From contig NZ_GL872283.1 of the NCBI RefSeq assembly GCF_000191065.1, positions 1,411,387 to 1,475,386 of the forward strand: a DNA stretch of 64,000 nucleotides, written 5' to 3'. The stretch comes from Prevotella multiformis DSM 16608. GTDB lineage: Bacteria > Bacteroidota > Bacteroidia > Bacteroidales > Bacteroidaceae. This document shows positions 18,883 to 29,223 of the stretch, piece by piece. The first letter of the stretch is position 1. Each line of letters begins with the position of its first letter. The notes below the pieces were generated by a model. That model searched no databases. It was not told where the DNA came from and saw only the letters and a list, made by a program, of their open reading frames with translations. The position numbers and the translations under genes are program-made.

Positions 18883-21800
18883 TTAATCAAGTTTGATGCT
18901 CAGACCGAGTCCACGAAGTTCGTGCAACAAAACATTCAGTGACTCTGGAATACCCGGTGTCGGCATTGGCTCGCCCTTGACGATAGCCTCGTAAGCCTTT
19001 GAACGACCGACCACATCATCAGACTTGATTGTCAAGATCTCCTGAAGGACATGAGACGCACCGAAGGCCTCGATGGCCCAGACCTCCATCTCTCCGAAAC
19101 GCTGACCACCGAACTGTGCCTTACCGCCAAGCGGCTGCTGGGTGATCAATGAGTACGGACCGATGCTGCGGGCGTGCATCTTGTCCTCAACCATGTGGCC
19201 GAGCTTCAGGAAGTAGGTGATGCCCACCGTGGCCGGCTGATCGAACTTCTCCCCGGTCTCACCATCATAGATATACGTGGAACAGAGATTCGGCAGCCCT
19301 GCCTTGTCCGTCCATTCCTTCAGGTCGGAGAGCTTGGCACCGTCGAAGATAGGAGTAGCGAACTTGACGCCTAACTTGCGACCGGCAGCACCGAGGATAG
19401 CCTCGAAGATCTGACCGAGGTTCATACGTGAAGGCACACCCATCGGGTTCAGCACCAGGTCGACCGGACTTCCATCCTCGAGGAACGGCATGTCCTCTGT
19501 ACGTACGACTTTGGAGACAATACCCTTGTTACCATGACGGCCGGCAAGCTTGTCACCTACTTGAATCTTACGCTTCTTGGCAATATACACCTTCGCCATC
19601 TGAAGTACACCTGACGGCAGTTCGTCGCCGATAGTGATGGCGAACTTCTTACGCTTCAGCTCTGCATCCATCTGCTTGTACTTGCGGATGTAATTCATGA
19701 TCAGCTTCTGAATCAGAAGATTGGTATGCTCGTCGTCCGTCCAGCCGTTAGACTGGATTCCTTCATAATCAAGATTCTTCAATGCAGCAACCGTGAACTT
19801 ACTGCCCTTGGTGATGATCTCGGCATCGGAATAATCCTTGACCCCCTCAGAGACTTTGTCCTCTGTCAGCTCAAGCAGCTTATCTACCAGAAGATCCTTC
19901 AGGTCGTTGACCTTTGCCTCCTGTTCCTCGTCGATCTTGGCAAGTGTCGCCTTGTCCTGACGCTTGCTTTCGCGTGTCTTGATGGCACGGCTGAAGAGTT
20001 TCTTGTCAATTACGACACCACTCAATGAAGGATTGGCCTTCAAAGAAGAATCCTTCACATCACCGGCCTTGTCACCGAAGATGGCACGGAGAAGCTTCTC
20101 TTCCGGTGAAGGATCGCTCTCGCCCTTAGGCGAAATCTTACCGATCATGATGTCGCCGGGTTCCACACGGGCACCGACACGGATAATACCGTTGTCATCG
20201 AGATCCTTGGTGGCTTCCTCGCTTACGTTCGGAATGTCCGACGTGAACTCCTCCACGCCACGTTTCGTCTCGCGTACTTCGAGCGAATACTCATCAACGT
20301 GGACAGAGGTCAGCACATCCTCACGCACCATACGCTCTGAAATCACGACGGCATCCTCGTAGTTGTATCCCTTCCAAGGCATGTAAGCGACCAGCAGGTT
20401 ACGCCCTAGTGCCAGCTCGCCGTTCTCAGTGGCATAGCCCTCGGTGAGGATGTCACCCTTCTTGACACGCTGCCCCTTGTCGCAGATCGGACGGAGGTCG
20501 ACAACCATGTTCTGGTTGGTACGGCGGAACTTGGGGATACGGTACTCCTTCAACGCCGGCTCAAAGCTGACAAACTCCTCCTCTTCCGTCCGGTCGTAGA
20601 GGATGCGGATGGTCGTGGCATCTACATATTCGATGACACCATCGCCCTCCGCGGTGATCATCGTACGCGAGTCCTCACAGACCTGCTTCTCAAGACCCGT
20701 ACCGACAATCGGCGCATCATTGTGGAGCAACGGCACTGCCTGACGCATCATGTTACATCCCATCAGCGCACGGTGGCCGTCATCATGTTCCAGGAAAGGA
20801 ATCAGACCGGCTGATACGGAAGCAATCTGCTGCGGCGACACATCAATAAGATTGACGGCCTCCGGACTCACAACCGGATAATCGGCATCCTGACGGCACT
20901 TGACTGTGTCGCGGATGAATGTACCGTCGGCATTCAACGGCGCATTTCCCTGCCCGATGATCTGGTCTTCCTCCTCTTCGGCTGTCAGGAAAACAACATC
21001 CTTGTTGTCCATGTCTACCTTGGAATCCTTCACACAACGGTATGGCGTCACGATGAAACCGAGGTCGTTGATCTTGGCATACATACAGAGGGAGGAAATC
21101 AGACCGATGTTAGGTCCTTCAGGAGACTCAATCGGACACAGACGGCCATAGTGGGTATAGTGAACGTCACGGACCTCGAAGCCTGCACGCTCACGCGACA
21201 GACCGCCAGGACCCAAGGCTGAGAGACGGCGCTTGTGTGTGACCTCCGCCAGCGGATTGGTCTGGTCCATGAACTGGCTCAACGGATTGGTGCCGAAGAA
21301 CGAGTTGATGACACTCGAGATGGTCTTCGCATTAATCAGATCCGTCGGCTGGAACACCTCACTGTCGCGGACATTCATACGCTCACGGATCGTACGGTTC
21401 ATACGTGCCAGACCGATGGAGAACTGGTTGGCCAGCTGCTCGCCCACGGTGCGGACACGGCGGTTGGACAAGTGGTCAATATCATCTACCGTGGCATTCG
21501 AATTGATCAGGCTGATCAGATACTTGATGATTTCGATAATATCATCCTTTGTCAGCACGCGGACATCCATATCCGTATCCAAGTTCAGCTTCTTGTTGAT
21601 ACGGTAGCGTCCCACCTCGCCCAGGTCATAACGCTTGTCAGAGAAAAACAGATTCTGGAACACCTCACGGGCGCTGGCATCATCAGCAGCATCCGCATTG
21701 CGCAGCTGCCGGTAAATATAGTTCACAGCCTCAATCTCAGAGTGACTCGGGTCTTTGGCCAGCGTATTGAAGATGATGGAGTATTTGTTGGCAGCCTCCT

Positions 21801-22692
21801 CGTCCTTATGGAGCAGGATGGTGGATACAGAACTGTCGAGAATTTCATCGACATTCTCCTCCGTGATGACGGTCTCGCGCTCGACAACCACCTCGTTACG
21901 CTCGATGGAAACCACCTCGCCGGTGTCTTCATCCACGAAATCCTCCGTCCAGGTCTTCATCACGTTACCCGCAATCTTGCGGCCGATGGCAGCCTTCATG
22001 TTCTTCTTGTTGACCTTCACCTCCTCGCAGAGATCGAAGATCTGGAGAATGTCACGGTCCGTCTCATAACCGATGGCACGCAGCATGGTGGTGACAGGCA
22101 GCTTCTTTTTCCGGTCGATGTACGCATACATGACATTGTTGATGTCGGTGGCGAACTCAATCCACGACCCCTTGAACGGGATGATACGGGCACTGTAAAG
22201 GACGGTGCCGTTGGCATGGACACCCTGTCCGAAGAAAACGCCCGGAGAACGGTGGAGCTGGGAGACAACGACACGCTCCGCTCCGTTGATGACAAAAGTA
22301 CCGTTGCTGGTCATGTAAGGTATCGTACCCAGGAATACATCCTGGATGAACGTGCCGAAGTCCTCATGATCCGGATCCGTACAATACAGCTTCATCTTAG
22401 CCTTCAAGGGTACGCTATAAGTCAATCCGCGCTCCAGACACTCGTCGATGGAATATCTTGGCGGGTCAACATAGTAATCCAGGAACTCAAGGACGAAATT
22501 ATTGCGTGTATCGGTGATAGGGAAGTTCTCTGCGAACACCTTATACAGACCGTCATTCTTGCGTTCCTCAGGCGGAGTATCCAGCTGCAGGAAGTCACGG
22601 AAGGACTTCAATTGCACATCGAGGAAATCCGGATAGGGATACGGATTCTTAACGCTGGCGAAATTTACTCTGGGTTTATTTTCTAATGCCAT
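18883..22692 (-). CDS. rpoB: DNA-directed RNA polymerase subunit beta
   Basis: The 1269-residue subunit has the rifampicin-binding region [20 protein letters not shown] then [13 protein letters not shown], in which the usual resistance positions carry the common susceptible residues. It also has the C-terminal [24 protein letters not shown] segment (here WAIEAFGA) that contacts the active site. It is somewhat shorter than E. coli (1342). It follows rplL across 153 bp containing two hairpins; no consensus promoter is present in the gap, so read-through probably supplies it. Confidence 0.99.
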   Translation of the reverse strand: MALENKPRVNFASVKNPYPYPDFLDVQLKSFRDFLQLDTPPEERKNDGLYKVFAENFPITDTRNNFVLEFLDYYVDPPRYSIDECLERGLTYSVPLKAKMKLYCTDPDHEDFGTFIQDVFLGTIPYMTSNGTFVINGAERVVVSQLHRSPGVFFGQGVHANGTVLYSARIIPFKGSWIEFATDINNVMYAYIDRKKKLPVTTMLRAIGYETDRDILQIFDLCEEVKVNKKNMKAAIGRKIAGNVMKTWTEDFVDEDTGEVVSIERNEVVVERETVITEENVDEILDSSVSTILLHKDEEAANKYSIIFNTLAKDPSHSEIEAVNYIYRQLRNADAADDASAREVFQNLFFSDKRYDLGEVGRYRINKKLNLDTDMDVRVLTKDDIIEIIKYLISLINSNATVDDIDHLSNRRVRTVGEQLANQFSIGLARMNRTIRERMNVRDSEVFQPTDLINAKTISSVINSFFGTNPLSQFMDQTNPLAEVTHKRRLSALGPGGLSRERAGFEVRDVHYTHYGRLCPIESPEGPNIGLISSLCMYAKINDLGFIVTPYRCVKDSKVDMDNKDVVFLTAEEEEDQIIGQGNAPLNADGTFIRDTVKCRQDADYPVVSPEAVNLIDVSPQQIASVSAGLIPFLEHDDGHRALMGCNMMRQAVPLLHNDAPIVGTGLEKQVCEDSRTMITAEGDGVIEYVDATTIRILYDRTEEEEFVSFEPALKEYRIPKFRRTNQNMVVDLRPICDKGQRVKKGDILTEGYATENGELALGRNLLVAYMPWKGYNYEDAVVISERMVREDVLTSVHVDEYSLEVRETKRGVEEFTSDIPNVSEEATKDLDDNGIIRVGARVEPGDIMIGKISPKGESDPSPEEKLLRAIFGDKAGDVKDSSLKANPSLSGVVIDKKLFSRAIKTRESKRQDKATLAKIDEEQEAKVNDLKDLLVDKLLELTEDKVSEGVKDYSDAEIITKGSKFTVAALKNLDYEGIQSNGWTDDEHTNLLIQKLIMNYIRKYKQMDAELKRKKFAITIGDELPSGVLQMAKVYIAKKRKIQVGDKLAGRHGNKGIVSKVVRTEDMPFLEDGSPVDLVLNPMGVPSRMNLGQIFEAILGAAGRKLGVKFATPIFDGAKLSDLKEWTDKAGLPNLCSTYIYDGETGEKFDQPATVGITYFLKLGHMVEDKMHARSIGPYSLITQQPLGGKAQFGGQRFGEMEVWAIEAFGASHVLQEILTIKSDDVVGRSKAYEAIVKGEPMPTPGIPESLNVLLHELRGLGLSIKLD

Positions 22693-22737
22693 AAACTGAA
22701 ATTATATATTCGAATGTCTAAAGTCCGGCAACGGACC

Positions 22738-22814
22738 AAAAGAGGGAAGCAACACCCTCATGATGTCGAAAGACACAAAAAGGTTAGGACTCACCTACCA
22801 GGTAAATCCTAACC
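22738..22814 (-). terminator. Tandem terminator-like hairpins (attenuator) between rplL and rpoB
   Basis: First on the minus strand is an 8-bp stem, GGTTAGGA/TCCTAACC (22807-22814 with 22782-22789), enclosing a 4-bp inner stem, followed directly by TTTTTGTG. About 20 bp later is a 5-bp stem GAGGG/CCCTC (22755-22759 with 22742-22746) followed by TTTT. Both look like weak intrinsic terminators. In E. coli the same gap holds an attenuator that lowers rpoBC relative to the ribosomal genes; a similar role is inferred. Confidence 0.75.
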
Positions 22815-22845
22815 GTATACAATTAATGTAAGAATCGAAGCGGAA

Positions 22846-23223
22846 TTACTTCAGCTCAACCTTGGCACCCTCAGCCTCGATAGCCTTCTTCAGGTTCTCA
22901 GCCTCAGCCTTGGCCATACCCTCCTTCAGTGTGGAAGGAGCACCGTCTACGAGATCCTTAGCCTCCTTCAGACCGAGACCACAAGCCTCCTTGACAGCCT
23001 TTACGACCTTCAGCTTGTTGGCGCCGACCTCTGCGAGGACAACGTCAAACTCAGACTTCTCCTCAGCTGCACCGGCTGCACCGGCTGCAGCAGGGCCAGC
23101 AACAGCAACAGCTGCAGCTGCAGGCTCGATACCATACTCGTCCTTGAGGACAGTTGCCAACTCATTTACTTCCTTAACAGTAAGATTTACTAACTCTTCT
23201 GCAATAGCTTTTACGTCTGCCAT
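22846..23223 (-). CDS. rplL: 50S ribosomal protein L7/L12
   Basis: The 125-residue protein has the N-terminal dimerisation helix ([19 protein letters not shown]), an Ala/Gly-rich hinge (about residues 37-53) and the globular C-terminal domain with [20 protein letters not shown] that recruits elongation factors. Several copies form the ribosomal stalk with L10. It follows rplJ after 63 bp. Confidence 0.98.
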   Translation of the reverse strand: MADVKAIAEELVNLTVKEVNELATVLKDEYGIEPAAAAVAVAGPAAAGAAGAAEEKSEFDVVLAEVGANKLKVVKAVKEACGLGLKEAKDLVDGAPSTLKEGMAKAEAENLKKAIEAEGAKVELK

Positions 23224-23286
23224 TTTATTCTAACTTTTTAATTTTTTGTTCTAAAAATAATATACCTTTTGACTTTATCAGATTCT

Positions 23287-23805
23287 TTACTCAGGACGCT
23301 CGCCTAAAGTCTTAAGCACACCGTGGATGGTGCCAGCACCTGACTGGAGAGCAGAAACAACGTTCTTTGCCGGAGACTGCAGCAATGCCACAATGTCTGC
23401 GATAACCTCGTTCTTGCTCTTGAGAGCTGCAAGTTCCTCGAGCTTCTCAGCACCGACAAACAGAGTCTCCTCTGCATAAGCGGCCTTCAGAGAAGGAACA
23501 CCCTCCTTCTTGTACTCTTTCAGCAGCTTTGCCGGCACATTGGCGGTCTGCGTGAACAGCACTGCCGTATTGCCCTTGAGAGAACCATACAGTGGTTCAA
23601 AATCTACATCTGAAGCCTCAAAAGCCTTGTGAAGGAGTTTGTTCTTCACGACGACCATATTGATCTCGCTCTTGAAGCACTTACGGCGGAGCACACTGGT
23701 AGCCTCTGCGTTCAGACCGGTCACGTCAACCAGATAGAAATGAGGAAAGCTCTTCAGCTTCTCACCGAGTTCAGCGATAATTGTATCTTTTACTTCTTTC
23801 TTCAT
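23287..23805 (-). CDS. rplJ: 50S ribosomal protein L10
   Basis: The 172-residue protein has the rRNA-binding N-terminal domain (VDVTGLNAEATSVLRRKCF, MVVVKNKLLHKA) and a C-terminal helix that anchors L7/L12 dimers. In other bacteria the L10-L12 complex represses translation of this operon. Length is normal. It lies 18 bp after rplA. Confidence 0.98.
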   Translation of the reverse strand: MKKEVKDTIIAELGEKLKSFPHFYLVDVTGLNAEATSVLRRKCFKSEINMVVVKNKLLHKAFEASDVDFEPLYGSLKGNTAVLFTQTANVPAKLLKEYKKEGVPSLKAAYAEETLFVGAEKLEELAALKSKNEVIADIVALLQSPAKNVVSALQSGAGTIHGVLKTLGERPE

Positions 23806-23823
23806 TGTACAAAACTTTTAGAG

Positions 23824-24516
23824 TTATTCAGCTGATTTAGGATCAATCTTGACACCCTTACTCATTGTGCTCGAAATAAAGATACTCTTGATATATGTAC
23901 CTTTAGCAGCAGCAGGCTTCAGCTTGATAACAGTAGAGATGAACTCTTTGGCGTTACCATAAATCTGCTCAGCAGTCATGCTGACCTTGCCGATTGAGGT
24001 GTGGATAATACCCGCCTTGTCAACCTTGAAGTCAATCTTACCCTGCTTTACTTCCTTCACTGCCTTAGCAACATCCATAGTCACCGTACCGCTCTTCGGG
24101 TTCGGCATCAAGCCGCGAGGGCCGAGAATACGACCCAAAGGACCTAACTTACCCATGCAGGACGGCATCGTGATGATGACATCAACATCAGTCCATCCGC
24201 CCTTGATCTTGTCAACATATTCGTCGAGACCGACGTAATCAGCACCGGCTTCCTTGGCGGCAGCCTCCTGATCAGGCGTACAGAGACAGAGCACACGGGT
24301 GACCTTTCCAGTACCATTCGGCAGTGATACGACACCACGTACCATCTGGTTGGCCTTGCGAGGGTCTACACCGAGACGGATATCAACATCTACGGAAGCG
24401 TCGAACTTGGTCGTGGTAATCTCCTTGACCAGCTTTGCTGCCTCTTCCAATGAATATGCCTTCCCTGCTTCAACCTTCTCAGCTACTGATCTCTGATTTC
24501 TTGTCAGTTTACTCAT
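23824..24516 (-). CDS. rplA: 50S ribosomal protein L1
   Basis: The 230-residue protein contains [33 protein letters not shown] and PNPKSGTVT, the two L1 domains that form the mobile stalk at the E site. In E. coli L1 represses the rplKA messenger. It lies 21 bp after rplK. Confidence 0.98.
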   Translation of the reverse strand: MSKLTRNQRSVAEKVEAGKAYSLEEAAKLVKEITTTKFDASVDVDIRLGVDPRKANQMVRGVVSLPNGTGKVTRVLCLCTPDQEAAAKEAGADYVGLDEYVDKIKGGWTDVDVIITMPSCMGKLGPLGRILGPRGLMPNPKSGTVTMDVAKAVKEVKQGKIDFKVDKAGIIHTSIGKVSMTAEQIYGNAKEFISTVIKLKPAAAKGTYIKSIFISSTMSKGVKIDPKSAE

Positions 24517-24537
24517 TTTTACTTCTGAAGTTTAAAA

Positions 24538-24978
24538 TTATTTACCAGGGAAGTCCCCTTTTACAGTGATACCCATACTACGAGCAGTACCGGCAACCAG
24601 CTTCATGGCACTTTCTACCGTGAAACAGTTGAGATCCGGCATCTTGTCCTCAGCAATAGCCTTTACCTGCTCCCAAGTTACGGATGCAACCTTCTTGCGG
24701 TTGGGCTCGCCGGAACCGCTTTTCACCTTGGCTGCCTCCATGAGCTGTACGGCTGCGGGAGGCGTCTTGATGATGAAGCTGAAAGACTTATCGTTGTAGT
24801 AAGTAATTACGACTGGAAGAACTTTGCCAGCCTTGTCCTGGGTACGGGCGTTGAACTCCTTGCAGAATCCCATGATATTGATACCCTTTGAACCCAATGC
24901 AGGGCCTACTGGGGGGGATGGATTTGCAGCGCCACCTTTAATCTGTAATTTGATTAATCCAGCTACTTCTTTAGCCAT
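24538..24978 (-). CDS. rplK: 50S ribosomal protein L11
   Basis: The 146-residue protein has the N-terminal [20 protein letters not shown] and [18 protein letters not shown], the thiostrepton/GTPase-centre domain, and a C-terminal rRNA-binding domain with [10 protein letters not shown]. Length is slightly above E. coli (142). It lies between nusG (54 bp) and rplA. Confidence 0.98.
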   Translation of the reverse strand: MAKEVAGLIKLQIKGGAANPSPPVGPALGSKGINIMGFCKEFNARTQDKAGKVLPVVITYYNDKSFSFIIKTPPAAVQLMEAAKVKSGSGEPNRKKVASVTWEQVKAIAEDKMPDLNCFTVESAMKLVAGTARSMGITVKGDFPGK

Positions 24979-25032
24979 TTCTTTGTTAATATTAAAAATT
25001 AAACTATAAGTCGAACAGTATCCGTAACAATA

Positions 25033-25581
25033 CTATTCTTCTTTTGCGACTTGCATAAAACTCAGTTCCAGCGGATTCTGGCGACCGAAAATCATCACCA
25101 TCACCTTCAGCTTGTGCTTCTCGGTGTTCACCTCTTCGATGACCCCGTGGAAACCGCTGAAAGGACCGTCGGTGACCTGAACCGTCTCACCCACCATGTA
25201 TGGAACTTCCTGCACTTCATCAAGTTCAGTATCTTCCACATTGCCCAGCAGACGGTTGATGTCTGCCTGGCGGACGGGGGAAGGATCAGCCATGCCTCCG
25301 AGGAATCCCAACACATTAGGCATGAAACGCAACGTGGAAGCCACGTCAGGAGTCATGTTGGCCTGAACAAGCACATAGCCCGGGAGACTTAACTTCTCCT
25401 TGACAACGCGCTTGCCGTCTTTACGCACAGTTGCGTGCTTCTCCATAGGCAACAAGACCTCGAAGACACGCTCAGCAAGTTTCTCGTTCAGCCGCAACTG
25501 GGCATCGATGTATTCCTTCACCTTTGCCTCTTTGCCACTGACAGCACGAAGAACATACCATTTCTTTTCTGTATCAGCCAT
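25033..25581 (-). CDS. nusG: Transcription elongation factor NusG
   Basis: The 182-residue protein has an NGN domain (KKWYVLRAVSGKEAKVKEYI, LPGYVLVQANM, LRFMPNVLGFLGG) that binds the RNA polymerase clamp, and a C-terminal KOW domain (GETVQVTDGPFSGFHGVIEE) that contacts Rho or S10. It follows secE after 13 bp, the nearly universal secE-nusG pair. It is the essential housekeeping NusG, not a specialised UpxY/RfaH paralogue, judging by operon position. Confidence 0.97.
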   Translation of the reverse strand: MADTEKKWYVLRAVSGKEAKVKEYIDAQLRLNEKLAERVFEVLLPMEKHATVRKDGKRVVKEKLSLPGYVLVQANMTPDVASTLRFMPNVLGFLGGMADPSPVRQADINRLLGNVEDTELDEVQEVPYMVGETVQVTDGPFSGFHGVIEEVNTEKHKLKVMVMIFGRQNPLELSFMQVAKEE

Positions 25582-25594
25582 TTCTCCTAATGAA

Positions 25595-25786
25595 TTAACC
25601 TGGATATACGAAACCCATCACATGCTGGAACACAGAATCCATAGCGAACACAACCAGTGCAATGACAAGGGAAGCAGTTAAAACAACCATTGCACTATGT
25701 GTAAGCTGGGCACGTGATGGCCATGTAGTCTTATGCGCAAGTTCGTCGTAGCAGTCCTTGCAATAATTAACTATCTTCTTAAACAT
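25595..25786 (-). CDS. secE: Preprotein translocase subunit SecE
   Basis: The 63-residue protein begins MFKKIVNYCKDCYDELAHKT then TWPSRAQLTHSAMVV. The amphipathic helix with its conserved W-P motif is followed by one membrane span (about 33-55, MVVLTASLVIALVVFAMDSV). This is the short single-span form of SecE, which clamps SecY. It sits between tRNA-Trp and nusG. Confidence 0.95.
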   Translation of the reverse strand: MFKKIVNYCKDCYDELAHKTTWPSRAQLTHSAMVVLTASLVIALVVFAMDSVFQHVMGFVYPG

Positions 25787-25803
25787 AAAATCTTCTCTTC
25801 TTG

Positions 25804-25876
25804 CACGGGTTGAAGGACTCGAACCCTCGACACCTGGTTTTGGAGACCAGTGCTCTACCGACTGAGCTAAACCCGT
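25804..25876 (-). tRNA. tRNA-Trp (anticodon CCA)
   Basis: The minus strand folds as a cloverleaf with acceptor stem ACGGGTT/AACCCGT, D arm TAGCTCAG...GAGC, anticodon arm CTGGT-CTCCAAA-ACCAG and T arm with GGTTCGAGTCC. Anticodon CCA reads UGG. CCA is not encoded; the discriminator is G. It lies between tuf and secE, a common placement. Confidence 0.97.
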
Positions 25877-25944
25877 AAGTCAGTTCCCGACCCGTAAGAG
25901 CCGGAAACCAATTTTATCTGTGTAATCTACGACCTATCTTGTAA

Positions 25945-27141
25945 TTACTTGATATCGTCGAGGATTGCTGTGATCTGACCGGAACCTACCGTACGGCCAC
26001 CCTCACGGATAGCGAAACGCAGACCCTCGTTCAATGCAACCTTGTAAATCAAGTCTACCTCGATCTCAACGTTGTCACCAGGCATTACCATCTCAACACC
26101 CTCCGGGAGTTTGATCTCACCTGTACAGTCCATTGTACGGAGGTAGAACTGTGGACGGTACTTGTTGCCGAACGGAGTATGACGGCCACCCTCTTCCTTC
26201 TTCAGCACGTAGATAGAAGCCTTGAAGTGATCGTGAGGAGTGATGGCACCCGGGTGTACGACTACCATACCGCGCTTAACCTCGGACTTGTCGATACCAC
26301 GGAGAAGCAGACCTACGTTGTCACCGGCCTGACCCTGTGCAAGGTTCTTGCGGAACATCTCGACACCCGTGATGACAGACTTCTTGTCCTCACCGAGACC
26401 GAGCAGCTGAACCTCGTCACCTACCTTACATACACCTGTTTCGATACGGCCGGTAGCAACAGTACCACGACCGGTAATGGAGAAGACATCCTCAACAGGC
26501 ATCAAGAACGGCTTGTCGACCTCACGTACCGGCTCCTGAATCCAGGTGTCAACGGTATCCATGAGCTGCATGACAGAGTCAACCCACTTCTCAACACCGT
26601 TCAGTGCACCCAGTGCAGAACCGCGGATGATAGGAGTATCCTCTTCATAACCGTACTGCTCGAGGATCTCACGAACCTCCATCTCAACGAGGTCGAGCAT
26701 CTCCTCATCGTCAACCATATCACACTTGTTCAGGAAGACAACCAGACGGGGAACGTTCACCTGACGGGCGAGCAGCACGTGCTCACGGGTCTGCGGCATA
26801 GGACCGTCGGTAGCAGCTACAACCAAGATAGCACCATCCATCTGAGCGGCACCGGTAACCATGTTCTTCACATAGTCAGCGTGACCCGGACAGTCTACGT
26901 GTGCATAGTGACGTTTTGCTGTTTCGTATTCGATATGTGCAGAGTTAATGGTAATACCACGCTCTTTTTCCTCCGGAGCATTGTCAATCTGGTCGAAAGA
27001 CTTGATATCCTCAGAACCGAAGCCCTTCTCATGAAGAACCTTTGAGATTGCTGCAGTAAGAGTGGTCTTACCGTGGTCAACGTGACCGATAGTACCAATG
27101 TTTACATGCGGTTTGGTGCGCACGAATTCTTCTTTAGCCAT
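25945..27141 (-). CDS. tuf: Elongation factor Tu
   Basis: The 398-residue GTPase delivers aminoacyl-tRNA to the ribosome. G1 GHVDHGKTT (about 19-27), G2 [13 protein letters not shown]3 [12 protein letters not shown] and G4 [10 protein letters not shown] are all present, followed by domains 2 and 3 with the [11 protein letters not shown] and [16 protein letters not shown] segments. It follows the four-tRNA cluster, so the tRNAs and tuf share one transcript. Only one tuf gene is visible in this window. Confidence 0.99.
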   Translation of the reverse strand: MAKEEFVRTKPHVNIGTIGHVDHGKTTLTAAISKVLHEKGFGSEDIKSFDQIDNAPEEKERGITINSAHIEYETAKRHYAHVDCPGHADYVKNMVTGAAQMDGAILVVAATDGPMPQTREHVLLARQVNVPRLVVFLNKCDMVDDEEMLDLVEMEVREILEQYGYEEDTPIIRGSALGALNGVEKWVDSVMQLMDTVDTWIQEPVREVDKPFLMPVEDVFSITGRGTVATGRIETGVCKVGDEVQLLGLGEDKKSVITGVEMFRKNLAQGQAGDNVGLLLRGIDKSEVKRGMVVVHPGAITPHDHFKASIYVLKKEEGGRHTPFGNKYRPQFYLRTMDCTGEIKLPEGVEMVMPGDNVEIEVDLIYKVALNEGLRFAIREGGRTVGSGQITAILDDIK

Positions 27142-27208
27142 AGCTTTTTCTATTTAATATTAAATGAGTAATCTGTGCTTTTTAGTTACACTCACTGAAC
27201 GACGGAAG

Positions 27209-27280
<72 letters not shown>

Positions 27281-27291
27281 AAAACCATGAG

Positions 27292-27364
27292 AGCGGAAAA
27301 CGGGACTCAAACCCGCGACCCCCAGCTTGGAAGGCTAGTGCTCTATCAACTGAGCTATTTCCGC
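27292..27364 (-). tRNA. tRNA-Gly (anticodon TCC)
   Basis: Acceptor GCGGAAA/TTTCCGC, anticodon arm CTAGC-CTTCCAA-GCTGG (one G-U pair) and T loop TTTGAGT on the minus strand. Anticodon TCC reads GGA/GGG. It is third in the tRNA cluster. Confidence 0.95.
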
Positions 27365-27382
27365 AGTTTCCATTTCCGGATG

Positions 27383-27464
27383 TGGGTAGTGATGGATTCG
27401 AACCACCGAAGCTAGAAGCAGCAGATTTACAGTCTGCCCCATTTGGCCACTCTGGAAACTACCC
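27383..27464 (-). tRNA. tRNA-Tyr (anticodon GTA)
   Basis: At 82 nt this is a class II tRNA with a long variable arm. Acceptor GGGTAGT/ACTACCC, anticodon arm GCAGA-CTGTAAA-TCTGC, T loop TTCGAAT. Anticodon GTA reads UAC/UAU. Second in the cluster. Confidence 0.96.
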
Positions 27465-27494
27465 GTCCTATGAAATGCGTCCTCCTTATCGGAG

Positions 27495-27568
27495 AGCCTC
27501 TTGTCGGATTCGAACCAACGACCCCGAGATTACAAATCACGTGCTCTGGCCAACTGAGCTAAAGAGGC
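27495..27568 (-). tRNA. tRNA-Thr (anticodon TGT)
   Basis: Acceptor GCCTCTT/AAGAGGC, D arm TAGCTCAGTTGGCCAGAGC, anticodon loop TTTGTAA with anticodon TGT reading ACA/ACG. The anticodon stem appears to contain one unpaired T-T position. It is first in the cluster, directly after the promoter. Confidence 0.94.
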
Positions 27569-27608
27569 GTTACTTTGCAGCCGGAGGCTACTTGTCGTAA
27601 AACGGCTG

Positions 27609-27639
27609 CAAAGGTAAGGCTTTTATTTGAATCCCCAAA
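27609..27639 (-). promoter_or_regulatory. Promoter of the tRNA-tuf operon
   Basis: The minus strand reads TTTG (27636-27639), 19 bp, then TACCTTTG (27616-27609), a perfect Bacteroidetes promoter. It lies about 40 bp before the first tRNA and just beyond the hpf stop. Confidence 0.85.
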
Positions 27640-27656
27640 ATATTTCAAGGATTTTT

Positions 27657-27956
27657 TCAACGCTTTCTCTGTTTTTCCTTATACTTGGTAAGCTGGACCT
27701 TCATTGCATCCAGACACAGATCAACTCCCTCTTCGAAAGTGTCACAGGTCTTCTCCACAAACAGCGTCGTTCCCGGAACGGCAACCGACAGGCTTGTTGT
27801 CTTATTTAATGCAGTGGCCGGCTTCTCCACCTTCAATTGCACCTCTACTTTCTGAATGTCTTCGTAAGACTTTTCTAATTTCTCGGCCTTCTTGGTGATA
27901 AAGGCCTGTAACTTCTCGGTAGTGTCGAAATGAATCGACTGAATCTTAATTTCCAT
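27657..27956 (-). CDS. hpf: Ribosome hibernation promoting factor, short form
   Basis: Using the ATG at 27956 the product is 99 residues, beginning MEIKIQSIHFDTTEKLQAFI. It has the HPF/RaiA beta-alpha fold and the LSVAVPGTTLFVEKTCDTFE segment. It binds the 30S decoding site and inactivates ribosomes in slow growth. An upstream in-frame ATG at 27998 would overlap xerC and is less likely. It lies 22 bp after xerC, so rpsU, xerC and hpf probably share a transcript. Confidence 0.93.
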   Translation of the reverse strand: MEIKIQSIHFDTTEKLQAFITKKAEKLEKSYEDIQKVEVQLKVEKPATALNKTTSLSVAVPGTTLFVEKTCDTFEEGVDLCLDAMKVQLTKYKEKQRKR

Positions 27957-27978
27957 AGGTACCTCCATTTTTAAAAGG

Positions 27979-28857
27979 TTAAGCCCTTGGATGGGCATTC
28001 TTATAGACTTTCTTCAACTGCTCGAAGGTCGTATGCGTGTAGATCTCCGTCGTCGACAGGCTCTCATGCCCGAGCAGCTTCTTTACACTTTCCAGTCCAG
28101 CCTCATGATTGAGCATGGCCGTGGCGAATGTGTGACGCAGGACGTGAGGTGTCCGCTTCTTCAGGGTCGATACCCTCGAGAGATGCTTTTTCACCAGAGC
28201 CCTGACCTGTCCGTCTGTCATCCGGACACCTTTCTCGGTCCGGAAAAGGGCGGCACTGTCGCCTTTCACCGCAGCGCCGCGCACCTGCCGGTATGCGGCC
28301 AGCGTCTCGGCCAGTTCCCTGCCAAAAGGGATGATCCGCTGCTTGTCCCTCTTGCCTGTCACTTTCAGTTCGCAGGTAAGACCGTCAACGTCCTTGTCAT
28401 CCAGCCCCGTCAGTTCAGACACACGCACGCCCGTCTCATAGAACGTCATAATCAACGTGCGGGCGAGCACGTCCTTGTAACTGTCCGTCCACATTCCCGG
28501 TTCCAGCAGCCTTTCCATCTCCGATTCTTTCAGGAACTGCGGAAGCGGCTTCTGCCTTTTCGGCCCCTGGAGGCCGTGGACAGGATCTCTCCTGACAAGA
28601 CTGCGGCGGAGCGCAAAGCGGTAGAAGGATCTCAGCGAACTGAGTCTTCTGTTGACCGATGATGCGGCATTGCCTCTGTCCATCATGTCCTCCATCCAGT
28701 TCCTGACCACATCAGAATCCACCGTCTCCCAAGAGAGCTGCTCTTCGAGATCCTGAAAGAACCGTTCAAACTCTTCCAGATCCTTGCGGTAACTGGTTAC
28801 GGTCATCGGGGAATAGTTCCTCTCCAACCTTAAGTAATCCAAGAACATATCGACCAT
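27979..28857 (-). CDS. xerC: Tyrosine recombinase XerC
   Basis: The about 292-residue protein has an N-terminal SAM-like DNA-binding domain (FLDYLRLERNYSPMTVTSYR) and a catalytic domain with Arg in YETGVRVSELTGL, Lys in VTGKRDKQR, His-Arg in HVLRHTFATAML, His in LLGHESLSTT and the nucleophile Tyr in TEIYTHT. It resolves chromosome dimers at dif. The start is the ATG at 28857; a TTG at 28872 and an ATG at 28848 are alternatives. Location among ribosomal genes is common in Bacteroidetes and argues against an element-borne integrase. Confidence 0.93.
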   Translation of the reverse strand: MVDMFLDYLRLERNYSPMTVTSYRKDLEEFERFFQDLEEQLSWETVDSDVVRNWMEDMMDRGNAASSVNRRLSSLRSFYRFALRRSLVRRDPVHGLQGPKRQKPLPQFLKESEMERLLEPGMWTDSYKDVLARTLIMTFYETGVRVSELTGLDDKDVDGLTCELKVTGKRDKQRIIPFGRELAETLAAYRQVRGAAVKGDSAALFRTEKGVRMTDGQVRALVKKHLSRVSTLKKRTPHVLRHTFATAMLNHEAGLESVKKLLGHESLSTTEIYTHTTFEQLKKVYKNAHPRA

Positions 28858-28932
28858 CGGCTCGCCGTCCAATCATTTATGGCAACGAATTTACGGAAAT
28901 TAATCCGAACTACCAAATTTTCAAAGAAGATT

Positions 28933-29124
28933 TTACTCTTCCGTGTCGCGAAGCTTCTGTACGTAAACGGCATGTTCCATCTTCAGGCGCTTCTTGACAG
29001 ATGGCTTGTCAAACTGCTGACGAGCACGAAGCTCTTTTACAACACCTGTCTTTTCAAACTTTCTCTTGAACTTCTTGAGCGCGCGCTCGATGTTCTCGCC
29101 GTCCTTTACTGGTACAATAATCAT
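28933..29124 (-). CDS. rpsU: 30S ribosomal protein S21
   Basis: The 63-residue protein begins MIIVPVKDGENIERALKKFK and is highly basic, matching bS21, which lies near the anti-Shine-Dalgarno end of 16S rRNA. No purine-rich Shine-Dalgarno precedes the start, only an A/T-rich stretch, unlike the rpsU genes of flavobacteria. It has its own promoter and leads the rpsU-xerC-hpf group. Confidence 0.96.
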   Translation of the reverse strand: MIIVPVKDGENIERALKKFKRKFEKTGVVKELRARQQFDKPSVKKRLKMEHAVYVQKLRDTEE

Positions 29125-29191
29125 GCTTTTTGTTTTAAATTATTTATTGATTAAACATCTGCGAAAGGGCATGATACCACTTTTGCGCCTG

Positions 29192-29223
29192 CAAAGTTAC
29201 ACTTAATTCTCCTAACCGCCAAA
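29192..29223 (-). promoter_or_regulatory. Promoter of rpsU
   Basis: TTTG (29220-29223), 20 bp, then TAACTTTG (29199-29192) on the minus strand, 67 bp before the start codon. Confidence 0.8.

Noticed and set aside
14624..22686. Several long plus-strand open frames opposite rpoC and rpoB
   Set aside because: They mirror the highly biased codons of the polymerase genes and show no motifs or start signals.
27979..28857. XerC considered as the integrase of a mobile element
   Set aside because: It lies between rpsU and hpf in a housekeeping operon, with no attachment repeats or cargo nearby.
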